Part shown: one piece after another, positions 1-9,758 of the stretch
How positions within the stretch are numbered: the first letter of the stretch is position 1
Layout: each line of letters opens with the position of its first letter
Source: Certhia americana
Lineage: Eukaryota; Chordata; Aves; Passeriformes; Certhiidae
DNA length: 64,000 nucleotides
Assembly (NCBI GenBank): GCA_018697195.1
Contig: CM031879.1
Span: 42,085,378-42,149,377 of the forward strand
Reading direction: 5' to 3'
Translations under genes and position numbers: made by a program
The notes under the pieces: model-generated
The model's database searches: none
The model's input: only the letters and a program-made list of their open reading frames with translations
Told to the model about the DNA's origin: nothing

Positions 1-505
1 TAGTTGCAGTTTACCAGAACTCAACTCCTTAATAAGTAAGAATAGTTTAATTAGAAGAACTGAAGAGTGGAAGTGCTAACAGTAATTCTGAATTTAAGAA
101 TTTACATCTAAAATATTTCTGTGAGGAAAATAGCTACATCAAAATTTCTTCCTAGTGTTTTCAGCCTTTGCAGTCTTGACACAATGAGTGCTCTCTCCCT
201 CTGCTAGGAGCAGCTATGAAGAATCCTATTTGTTTTAAAAGATGGTCCAAATAAAATAATGTCAGATAAAGTCGAAACCATTTTATGACTTAACAGAAAG
301 CTCAGAACAAGTGAAGACTTGTTTCTTGTGATCATAATTCTGTTCTAAAGCATAGTTGTTGAAACAGCTTCCCTGAACCCAGAAATCTCTAAGTGGATTT
401 GTGTCAGGTTCCAGCAATAAAGGAAGGGGGTTCTTGGTGGAAGTCAGCTCCAGGCACGTTCCAGGCCCACCTTAGGTGTGTATACCTGCATTGTTGTGGA
501 AGGCA

Positions 506-609
506 ATACCTACAGGATGATTCCTGTGTGAGGGGCTATTGAACATCTTATANNNNNNNNNNATACCTACAGGATGATTCCTGTGTGAGGGGCTATTGAA
601 CATCTTATA
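506..609. other. Assembly gap (10 N) flanked by an exact 47-bp direct duplication
   Basis: Bases 553-562 are N. Bases 506-552 and 563-609 are identical over 47 bp (both begin ATACCTACAGG and end ATCTTATA). The repeat abuts the Ns on both sides, which is the pattern left when two overlapping contigs are joined by a placeholder gap. A true tandem duplication is possible but less likely. Confidence 0.9.
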
Positions 610-678
610 TTAGGCTTGTGTTTGGACTCCATGACCTTAAAAGTCCTTTCCAACCTAAGTTATTCTATGATTCTATAA
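610..678 (+). mobile_element. CR1 LINE 3'-end fragment
   Basis: The stretch reads through a GGACTCCATGACC segment, then CCTTTCCAACCTAAG, and ends in TTCTATGATTCTAT followed by a short A run. This is the characteristic 3' tail of bird CR1 retrotransposons, which end in 8-bp repeats of the ATTCTATG type. Only the tail is recognisable. How far it extends to the left across the assembly gap is unclear. Confidence 0.8.
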
Positions 679-1300
679 AAAAATGGGAATGAAATCATGG
701 GGAAGGGATTTTGAGTGGTCTGTGATCCAAGCTCCTGCTCAAAGCAGGATCAGCTCTGCAGTCACATTGGGTTTCTCAGGGCTTGCTGGGTCTTTGGAGA
801 CAAGGACAGAGAACTCCCAAACCTGCCTGGTTCTCCATCCCCCTAGCTGGCTGTCCTCATGAAGAAAACATTTCTCTACATATCCAATCAGAGCCTCTCC
901 TTTTGATTTTTTATAATAAATATTGCTAGGAATCAAATTATGATCTTCCCTCTAAGTCGTAAGATAATGTTCTTTACATATATAAAGGATATTTCCTAGT
1001 GGTGAATTCTATAGGTATTTTCTTCATGTATTGATTTTTCTCAGGAAAGCAATCCAACTAGGAAGGTAAGTATAGGTCATAGCTGCCTGCATACTGTGTT
1101 TTTTTGATTGCCCTGCTAGAATGCTGTGTACTAAAATGAACTTCTATTTGACAGTATTTGTGTTTTGTTAATCTAAAACTGAATATGATTATTATGCCTG
1201 ATTAAGACTTGAAACAGACTGAAAATTGAAAAAGTAAACATTCTTAATTGAGCACAGCCCTGCTTGTTTCTACATCAGAGTTCTTGGGTTTTTATTGCAG

Positions 1301-1420
1301 ATGGAGCTGTGTATTATGCTTGCCGTAAATCTACATACTCAGTTCTCCCTGAAGACTACAACTGGTATGTAAATGTGCTTTGATGTGTACCCTTTTCATG
1401 TAATGTTTATTCCAGGGCTA

Positions 1421-1460
<40 letters not shown>

Positions 1461-4400
1461 GTTGTGAAGTCGTCATGTAATAGTATCAAACACATCTATT
1501 GCAAATATTGGATATATGTAATAATTTTAGCTGAAGTAGTGTCTCTGATAGTAATGATTGTGAAGTTAATGTTTCAATGTAATGAAAGTCATGCAGGACT
1601 CATTCTAAGTGTCTTAATGACCCCTAGTACCCCTGCAGTTTTGTTTGTGGAACAGGAAAATTAGCTTAGAGTAGTAATCTCCATTGATGCTTGCTGTTAA
1701 GACAAAGTCCAGGTATTTTTGCACTTCTGCCTAGGAAACCTGTGTAGAAATGGGAAAATATATAAATGGCGATGTCAGATTGAAAATATAGTGAGAAGCA
1801 CTGCATTCATGTCATCCACAGTTTTAGGAAGCTTAATGTCTCATGGGAATGGGAAGGAAGATGAGAAAAGTTATATTCTCACAATGAAACTCGCAGTAGA
1901 AATTCTAGTTCAGCATTTTTTTAATAATAGGAAAGTTGGAACCCCAAACAGAGCTTTGTTTCCTGTTATTTCATTACAGATGCCACGCATCTTATAAAGG
2001 CATGTTGCCCTAGAGATCATCATCCCCATCTGTTTAGACTTTTATATGCAGCTATTTAAATGTTTAACAGGGTTTTTTTCAACTCATATTTCCAGCTATT
2101 TTAGTAATTTATTTTAGCCCTTTTTTCCTCTCCATCAAAAAAGACAAAGGAATATGACTGAGGAAACAAAAAATTGGAGGTTTGGATCAAATATTTATGA
2201 CCCTTATTTTATAGAAGATTATTAAGGATTCAGGGTCAAATCCAGTTTTCGTTGGGACTTGGGCTGCTCAGTTGTTCAGTACTTCTGAAAGCTTTTTTGG
2301 TTTTTTTTTAATTTTTGTAGCAAAGTGGAACTTGCAGTGACATCTGATTTGAAGACAATTGTGTGCTACCACCCTTCGCTTGAGATTCCATATGAGCATA
2401 CAAAAGTATGTCCAAGTGTGCACATTTATATTTCTTACTCTTGTAAAGGCATTAAGTAATAGACTCACAGGTTAGAGTCTTTAGAGCATTTTTTTTAAAT
2501 ACTTTTTAGTAAATGATCAGTATATCTGTGAAGTAAATGACTGATGAATATTGCTGCTGCCACAAGGAGGAATTTACTCTCAGATGAATTGATGGAAGGT
2601 TGCAGAGTGAGAAAAGCTCAGATATCACAGCATCCAGTAGCTCTAGTGGAATTAGGCACTAAAACACTTGTGCACTACAGAGAAAGTAGTATCTGGCTAT
2701 GCAGGTACTACTCAGAGAGGATGATTGGAATGCAGGTTATGGCTCACATGTCCTACTGGGCAAGAGAATACAAAGAAACACTGCTGCTACTGTTTTCAAC
2801 TCGAACTTTAAATTTCATTCAGCAGTGAGTTCATAAAAGCCACAAAGAACTTTCAATAGTGATTTTTATCTATGTAGCACTTTCAATGTGTTCTTTACAT
2901 TGACAAAAGTAAATCTAGGGTGGTTTAATACCTAGATAAATCTTTCTAGTGTACACTTTTTCTTTGTATTTCCAGTTCTCATAAAAGTATTTTAGTATTT
3001 TACTAAAATACTGCAGCTGGCAGATGTGTTGCTGAAGTACCCAATGTGAAAATTCTCCATTGAAACCTAAACCATTTTAGCACTTTTTGCCTGTAAATTA
3101 CATAGCAGTATTTTTAGATCTGTCAGTTGCACATATCTCAAGAAAAACAGGTGTAAAAGGCTAAAATAAGGAAAAATATTTGTAATAGTGGCAGTAGTTA
3201 CATTTGCAATTGAAAACAAACAACCTGGTCTTACCTTTTGCATACAAAAACTAGAAAGTGACATTCTTCTCAAAGGTACATGCCCCCTTAAAGATTTTTA
3301 GCAATGATAATGGTTGCTGAGAGTAAAATTCTGATTGGGAATAGTGTGGATACTTTCGTGTTAGTAGAACGGAAGTTGATGATTCAGGTAGTGAATTGTA
3401 AGATTGAGATCTGCAGTAATGACTACAAGAATGCTGACTTTAGGGGTAGGATCATCAGCTAGGGTAAGCAGATGTGTCTAGACATCTGCTCCGTGGTGGT
3501 GTGGTTTCATTCAGGGGGAGAAGGTGGGACAATAAACAGCCAGTGCAATTACAGGTATTTTTCTGTATTTTTTTTGTTTCCGCTGTTAGATAGCATTACA
3601 GATTTCTCTTATGTAGGTTTTTTTTTTTTTTTTTTTACTTTCTCAATTAAATAAAACAAGGAGAAACAGGACATACATATACTTTACTGTTTTGCTAGCC
3701 CATACCACGGCCAGATCCAGTGAATAATAAAGAAGAAAACCTTGATCAAGTTTTAAAATCCAGGTTGAATGAAAAAGAGCTAAAGAACAGTAGAGGTCCT
3801 ACAATTGAAGAGCTCAGCAAGATGTTTTACACGACAAAACATCGCTGGTATCCTGTGGGACAGTAAGTATTTTTGTTTGTTTCCTTTTGGACGTAAAGAG
3901 AAATACAGGAATAATTTAATGACAAGATTCAGCCTAGGATGAGTCATGTCAGACAAGATACCTCTAGCATTTGGCCTACTACATAAAATTTTCAATGCAG
4001 TGTTGGGTAAATGGAAGACTGTATTTAATGAGGGGGTTTTTTTTAACACTGCTCCTTTGATAGACTCTGCCACTTTTCTTTTGTAAAATATGTGACAGTG
4101 TGGAGATTTCTCAGTTAGCTACTGCTTTGAGTCATTTACTGAAGTTCCATAACAGAATTTAGCATGTAAAATACCATCAATGGACACAACCAAATAAAGC
4201 TTGGAAACATGCATTGCCTATTCCCTAGCAACCTCAATGGAATGATTCTCAGACTTAAGAGTAGTAGAGGATTTTCACTTGGAATGGTGGAAAGTGCTCT
4301 TTGGTGTACCTTGTATTCAGAAATCAAGGAGGAGGAAAGGTGCACATATACATGACTGAGCTTAAAGAGGAGCTCTGGACATTCAGTTATACTGATGTAA

Positions 4401-5139
4401 ACAAGCAGCATTCTGGTGTGTGTTACCCTCTTCCACTCCATGTTGTGCCATCTTTTGATAGCTGCTAATTTTATAGCTATGGAGACATAACACAGGCAAA
4501 TTTTTGTTGTTGTCCACAGAAAACTTTTTAATTAATGTGCTTTGGGAGTAGATATAAGGGATGGAACAGTAGGGCTTTTATGACCAAAGGATAGCTGTCA
4601 CTTTGATGAAGATCAGACAGGATCTGCCTTGTTTAGCATGCATAATTAAGAAGAAAGTATGGATCATTTTTGTTCAGAAGAGTTTGTTTTTTAGTTTTTC
4701 TGCAAAATATTACACTATTTAACATACAGTCTGGCACAGCTCCTTTGAACATCTTTGTTCTATAGCAATCATTTTAGCCAAAGGCAAGTTGACCATGTAA
4801 TAAAATTAACTTCACACAAAGGATTAAGAATAAACAGCAGCCTTTGTGCCTATTCAGCTGTAGAACTGATTGTATTATTGCGTGCTTGTAGCAGATGTAG
4901 CAATAGAAATGAGTAGCATTATGTAACTCCACAAACAACAGACATGACATCTAATGAGTGGTGATGGATTGTGCTCGTGTATCTTGTATTTCACTTCCTT
5001 GTGTAACCTCAGATCACTCACTGGGGCGGAAATACCATGAAAATAAAGGCTGTCCACAGCTTGCACTCACTGCAACCTTTTTTTTTCCTTTAGGTATCAT
5101 AGAAGACGCAAGAATCCTAATCCTCCTAAAGACCGATAA
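1301..5139 (+). CDS. MRPL42: Mitochondrial large ribosomal subunit protein mL42 (3' part, four exons)
   Basis: mL42 is a metazoan-specific structural protein of the mitochondrial ribosome, synthesised in the cytosol and imported. Four exons are visible: 1301-1364, 2321-2405, 3699-3862 and 5094-5139, with acceptors ending AG and donors GTATGT, GTATGT and GTAAGT. Joined, they encode 118 residues plus a TAA stop at 5137-5139. The phases agree at every junction (the first exon opens with the last two bases of a split codon). The product matches human MRPL42 from about residue 25 to its end. Recognisable blocks are [52 protein letters not shown] and the basic C-terminus [12 protein letters not shown]. 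The missing part is the roughly 24-residue N-terminus with the targeting signal. Nothing in the visible part looks broken. Identity is very secure; only the 5' end is absent. Confidence 0.97.
1421..1460. repeat. (CT)n microsatellite in an MRPL42 intron
   Basis: Forty bases of almost pure CT dinucleotide, interrupted once by TTT. It lies 56 bp after the donor of the first visible exon. Confidence 0.95.
2986..3012. repeat. Perfect 12-bp inverted repeat with a 3-nt loop
   Basis: AGTATTTTAGTA at 2986-2997 is followed by TTT and then its exact reverse complement TACTAAAATACT at 3001-3012. It is AT-rich and lies in the MRPL42 intron between the second and third visible exons. It could form a hairpin in RNA or a cruciform in DNA. 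No function can be assigned. Confidence 0.9.
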
Positions 5140-5186
5140 CAGATAACTTCTTGTTCATCAGGACTTTGCTGTTAATTTTGATTGGA

Positions 5187-5192
5187 AATAAA
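5187..5192 (+). terminator. MRPL42 poly(A) signal AATAAA
   Basis: A canonical AATAAA lies 48 bp after the stop codon, which gives a very short 3' UTR. Cleavage would be expected about 10-30 bp further on. No other signal is closer to the stop. Confidence 0.75.
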
Positions 5193-5454
5193 AGTTACAG
5201 AAAGTGACATGTTTGGCTGTAACAGAACATGCTTAACTTGATTTTACCGTTATTTTTTACTAAAGACAACGAAATGGCACTGACAAAACAGGGGGTCAGT
5301 GAAGGCAGTTGTGCATTCCTGGTCAGCAAATGGACTAGTCTTAGAACAGGATGTAACAGGGATGAAGTGCTCTGATTAAATTCATGTGGTTAGAGGCTTA
5401 TCATTGGTCAAGTGAATCCAATCAAGTCTTGTGTCAAAGTGGGAAGTCTAGAAA

Positions 5455-5830
5455 TGGACGTGTTAGGATTTGGTGGTTTTGAGTGGTGTGGACACTAGCT
5501 GTGAAGAGGGAAAAGCAGTTCTCAGCTTTTCTCAGGACTAGCCTGGGAAAAACTGAAGAAAGACTGTAAGCAAAACTCAACACCCAGTGTTTGGTGAATG
5601 CCACACAGGAAAAACAAGTGCTGTTTTGCAGGATTGATTTTCAAGGGGTGTTGGTCCCTCCTTCTCCAATAAGACTGTTGTTTTCTCGGGTTAACCAATC
5701 CATATTTAACCCACAGAGCACACTATAAAAGCGTGCACCATTTTTAATAAACTTGCTCTTTTGCCATTCATTGCCTTCTGATTTGGAGTCCGTGTCATTC
5801 TCTGACCATGCACAGCACGGAGTGGGATTA
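5455..5830 (+). mobile_element. Solo-LTR-like fragment of an endogenous retrovirus (boundaries uncertain)
   Basis: The layout is that of a retroviral U3-R-U5. There are two CCAAT motifs (within CTCCAATAAG near 5668 and AACCAATCC near 5697), a TATA box (TATAAAA, 5724-5730), AATAAA at 5746-5751, then TTGCTCTTTTGCCATTCATT and a T/G-rich U5-like stretch. The roughly 22-bp TATA-to-AATAAA spacing and the following GCCATTCA segment resemble avian alpharetroviral LTRs, whose R region is very short. No internal gag, pol or env follows, so it would be a solo LTR. I could not define clean TG...CA ends or target-site duplications, so the coordinates are approximate. Confidence 0.6.
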
Positions 5831-7939
5831 TATTTTTTTTTCTTTTAGGAATCTAGTAACTGCTGGTGAGCTTGAATAAAGTTTAATGGAATAGTATTTA
5901 CAAAAAGTATTATGTGAGGTATTTGTGAAAACAGTTTTCCTTCTTCTGTTACACTTGCAAGATACCTAGTTCCATGTTTAATCCAACATCAACCAAGTGA
6001 TTGTATGTAAGCCTATTGTTGTGTATGGCAAACTGGCCAACTCGGTTAATTTTTAACATCCTAGACACAGTGACTTGCCCTTCTAAATCATCCAGCATTC
6101 TCAAATATCTGAGAACTTCTGTGTGCATTTGTGGTTCATGGGGTTTTGGGTTTTTTTGTTTAATCCCACCCCAATTGCCACTCAGTGAGGATGCTGTGTT
6201 CATACATAAGCTGGAATAGCTGCATCACAGTAGAAGTTGTTTACCATCAGCCAGGTAATCATTGCTCTTTGTAGCATACCAAGGACCCTTTATTACATAA
6301 AATGCTTTAAATTAAAAATACTTGGTCTGATTCTATTTCATTGCTTTAGCATTTTGTAGTGCTTAAATGTTCTTCCTCTTGTAATATTCTATATCATGTA
6401 GCGGTTTTTTTCCGTCAGGAAAAGGAAGAAACCCCTTTGTTCCAGCTTACGGTTTTAGGCATCAGCTCTCTGATAGAAAGGACTAGCTTGGAACATTGTG
6501 CCGCTGCAGAGCTGTCAGTGACTCCATTAGTAGATCCTTCTAAATAATCAGAAAATAATTATCTCATATACATCATATATTTTAATTGCATTTCCCTTCC
6601 CAAGCAATTTGGATAACCTAGGAAGGGGTTTGTTTCTTCTCTTAGTCTAGTGTAATTTTGCCAGCGTGCACTTTCTACAGATTTTGCTAGAAGTTGAATA
6701 CCACTTAGCTCAGCTGTGGAGTTGAGAAACAGTTAGTTTCTGAAGATACTACTGAAGAACCTTTTATCCCTTGAGCATCCTTTATTTGGGAAAAAAGCAA
6801 TGTTGGATGTATGTAAAAAGATTGCATTTAAAAACTTGTGGAAATTTTCACAGAAAACTAGTGCCAGTGCATTTTTAACTCTGAATGCTGGGTAGCTGAT
6901 AATGGTTTATCATGGCAGAGCATGAAATCGTTTTGCTCCTTCACTCTTGTGCTTATAAGATATCAGAGTTCGGTGCTCAAGCTGACATCAGCCAAGTGGT
7001 TTTGGCTCCCTATTAACGGTATGTTGCTCACATAAGTCTGTTGTTGTGAAGTAATGTTTGTGGGGTCTCTGTGAAGGATGCCTCTGTTTAACTCCGTAAC
7101 TTCAGTCGCCTGAACATAATTGTGGGGGTTTCCTGCCTGGAATATAACTTTTTTAATAGATTGTAGTAATTCGTAGTACAACAAATTTTGGTACTTTCAT
7201 CAATTCATGGTGCCTGGTAAGGATTCTGGTGTATATTCTGAACTTACATCTCGTGTAGTGTTTTGTTATGTTGCAATGCATAAAATTGAGTCCCCTTTAT
7301 TTTTGGAAAGCTGAGACCTAATTTGTCAACATTTGACTTCAGCATAAGAAAAGATACCCTTGGACTAATTTAAACTTACAGTTATTTTCCCCCATTCTTT
7401 TCCCCATATTTTTCCTTACTGCTGCCTAATGCTGCTAAGAAATTTTGCTTTACAGAGAAACCTTCTGTTCTTGCCTGTCAAACCCTGTTTGTGATCAAAC
7501 ATCCACAATCACTGTAGAACTACTGGATTTCACAATGTTTCCCAAACACTTTTGGATGCTTTTCAGGCATTTTGATAGCTGAAAACCTATTGTGCTTGGC
7601 TGCTGTCTTTAAAGTACTTCCTCTTCTGACCAGTGGTTGGAAACTGTCTAAAACACATGTTAACTACATGTACCCTATGCCCTTTTGTTATTAATTCATA
7701 ACACTGATGTTTTAAAATCTTTCCCTGCATTGTGCACTGCTTTCAATCTTACTGTGTTTTCTTTTACTAAATCTTTTTCCTGGGTTACCTGAGGCATGAC
7801 ACAATTAAAATACTACTCTCACAGTAATCTGAAGCTCTCTTCTTGGTTTTCTAAGTCTCAAACAACTGCCTTTGTTTCTCTTCACTTGAAAACTTGGAAT
7901 TCAGAATTCATCCACTTGATTATTGTTCTGCTTCTATGC

Positions 7940-7965
7940 AAAAAAAAAAAAAAAAAAAAAAAAAA
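7940..7965. repeat. Poly(A) tract
   Basis: About 25 uninterrupted A followed by A/C-rich sequence (CAACCAACCAAG). No retrotransposed gene body was recognised upstream. Confidence 0.9.
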
Positions 7966-8326
7966 GCAACCAACCAAGAACAACAAAAAGAAAAAAACAT
8001 TTGAAAGTTAGTTTGGGATTTCTGTTTTCTGTTGCCCTTGTTCTTTGTAATTGAAAACTTAAGTTGCATAAAATTTGCAGTGTTAAGTCTGTTCTGCCAC
8101 TTTGTATCCAAGTTTGAGCTCTTAGTCATTTGCTTTGTATCTAGTAGCTATTGATGTTCCCAGAGCATCTTAAGCTCGTTGCTGTGCATAGTAGATAGTC
8201 GGGTACATCTTACTGAGGGATTTTTGTTTTTTAAATATCTCACTAAAAGTCTCCTCAGGCCTTGCTTGCCCTGCATGCTGTTGGAAAACTGTTTCAGTCA
8301 CGTATCAAAAATTTTGCCCTTTATTC

Positions 8327-8600
8327 ACAGAATGACAGAATTGTTGGGTTTGGAAGGGGCCTTTGGAGATCATATTGTCCAGTGCTTCTGCTAAGGCAGG
8401 GTCACCTGCAGCAGGTGACAGGAACACAGCCAGGTGCATTTGGAATGTCTGCGTAGGAGAAAACTCCACAACCTCCTTGGGCAGCCTGTTCCAGTGCTCC
8501 CGAACAGGAATTCGGACCATTTAAATCGCAATTCAATTAATCTTGGTGCCTTAGTGAAAAGAATTCTTTTCCCTCCTCTAATTATCCCTAGATTAAAACC
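8327..8600 (-). mobile_element. CR1 LINE 3'-end fragment, antisense
   Basis: Read on the + strand, this is the reverse complement of a CR1 3' end. It starts at CAGAATGACAGAATTGTTGG, continues with GGAAGGGGCCTTTGGAGATC, GCAGGGTCACCTGCAGCAGG and CTCCACAACCTCC, and reaches TTGGGCAGCCTGTTCCAGTG by about 8495. This block order is standard for bird CR1. The stretch up to about 8600 (AGTGAAAAGAATTC, CTAATTATCCC) may be more diverged CR1 3' UTR. It is a short 5'-truncated copy without coding capacity. Confidence 0.88.
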
Positions 8601-8692
8601 AAACGGATGCTTTTAAGACGGGTTTTTTCCCTCGGTGTGCGCCGCGGGAGCTGCCGTGCAGGCTGTGTGTGGCACCACCGGGAGGCAGCAGA

Positions 8693-8743
8693 GCACCGGG
8701 ACCGGGCTGGCACCGGGACCGGGCTGGCACCGGGACCGGGCTC
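8693..8743. repeat. 17-bp GC-rich minisatellite, three units
   Basis: Three consecutive copies of GCACCGGGACCGGGCTG, the last ending in C. They sit inside a small CpG-containing patch (about 8615-8830) directly beside the antisense CR1 and surrounded by AT-rich DNA. Confidence 0.92.
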
Positions 8744-9725
8744 TGCGGGCAGCTTTGACCCCGGGGGGCGGCCGTGGGCTCCGGTAGTGACACCCGGGAG
8801 TAGTGCGGGAAAAGGAGCTCTCCAGCACCTCCCAGAGGGCTTGGATTTAAAGGGTCAAAGGTTTTTTGCCTGTTTGCTTTAACTTTTGTAGGGTGTCTCA
8901 GAGACAAAAAAAAAAAAAAGCTCCACCATCCCAGTCTGGAGTAAAAATGAGTCGACAGTGGAGCAGTAATGGAACCCAGGTGACAAGTGTCATGGCTTTG
9001 TTTCACTTCCCCGTGACTACAGTGGAGGCAGCAGTTCCCCCCTGCCCACCCATCCTTCCCTCCCTCCCCACCCCTCCAGCTATTAAGATCGATAGGAAAC
9101 TTCTCTCTTGCTGCTGTTGTAATAGGTCTGAACTTCATCTGTCACGTCCTAATTCTGCTGTACCACAATAAATCGTTGTGGCAAGTCATTTTAAGTCACA
9201 GTATTGACTGCTTGTTAAAGCCAGCACTGCATTTCTAAGTTACTCCAGTCTTGATGAATTTTAGCAGCGCCTCTGCTGTAGTTTCTCACATGCTCATTCC
9301 ATTCTCAAAGCCAATGCAAAGTTGTAAAATGGAGAGAGCAAACCGGTGTAGACTGCATTCTTCGTCTGTAATAGATGATGTACATTTTATTTTAATGCTA
9401 CAGTATAACAAAACTGACCTAGAGCAAACCCACTAGTCACCAGTATAAAGGAACAAATTTTGTACCTACAATACATAAAAGTTGGGGTTATCTCCAAGAT
9501 GGAGACAGATACTAATTAGACATCTAAACCTGAGTTGATCTTCACAGGCTACCCTTATGGTCAGGCGGCACAGAAAAAGTACATGCACAAGGCAGTTGAT
9601 CTTTTTTTAACATTTTATTGTCTAGAATATGTCACACAATTGTTCTCTGGAAATGCATTTTCCTTTTCTGTGAAGGGAGGATGAAGATGAGATTCAGGTA
9701 TCTGTACTGGGGCATTTCTCTTTTT

Positions 9726-9727
<2 letters not shown>

Positions 9728-9758
<31 letters not shown>
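9728..9758. repeat. Poly(T) tract of about 31
   Basis: An uninterrupted T run preceded by TTTTTTC and followed by CTTTTAAA. It could be the tail of a minus-strand retro-insertion, but no body is recognisable. Confidence 0.9.

Larger units (their letters stand above)
1..1300 (+). other. MRPL42 intron upstream of the first visible coding exon
   Basis: This stretch ends in a polypyrimidine run and the acceptor TTTATTGCAG at 1291-1300, so it is intron (or 5' part) of MRPL42. I could not find the exon for the N-terminal mitochondrial targeting segment here, so that exon is probably left of the window. The stretch contains the 10-N gap with duplicated flanks (506-609), a CR1 tail just after it, and a possible 21-nt microexon at 1045-1065 (see findings). 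Confidence 0.75.
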
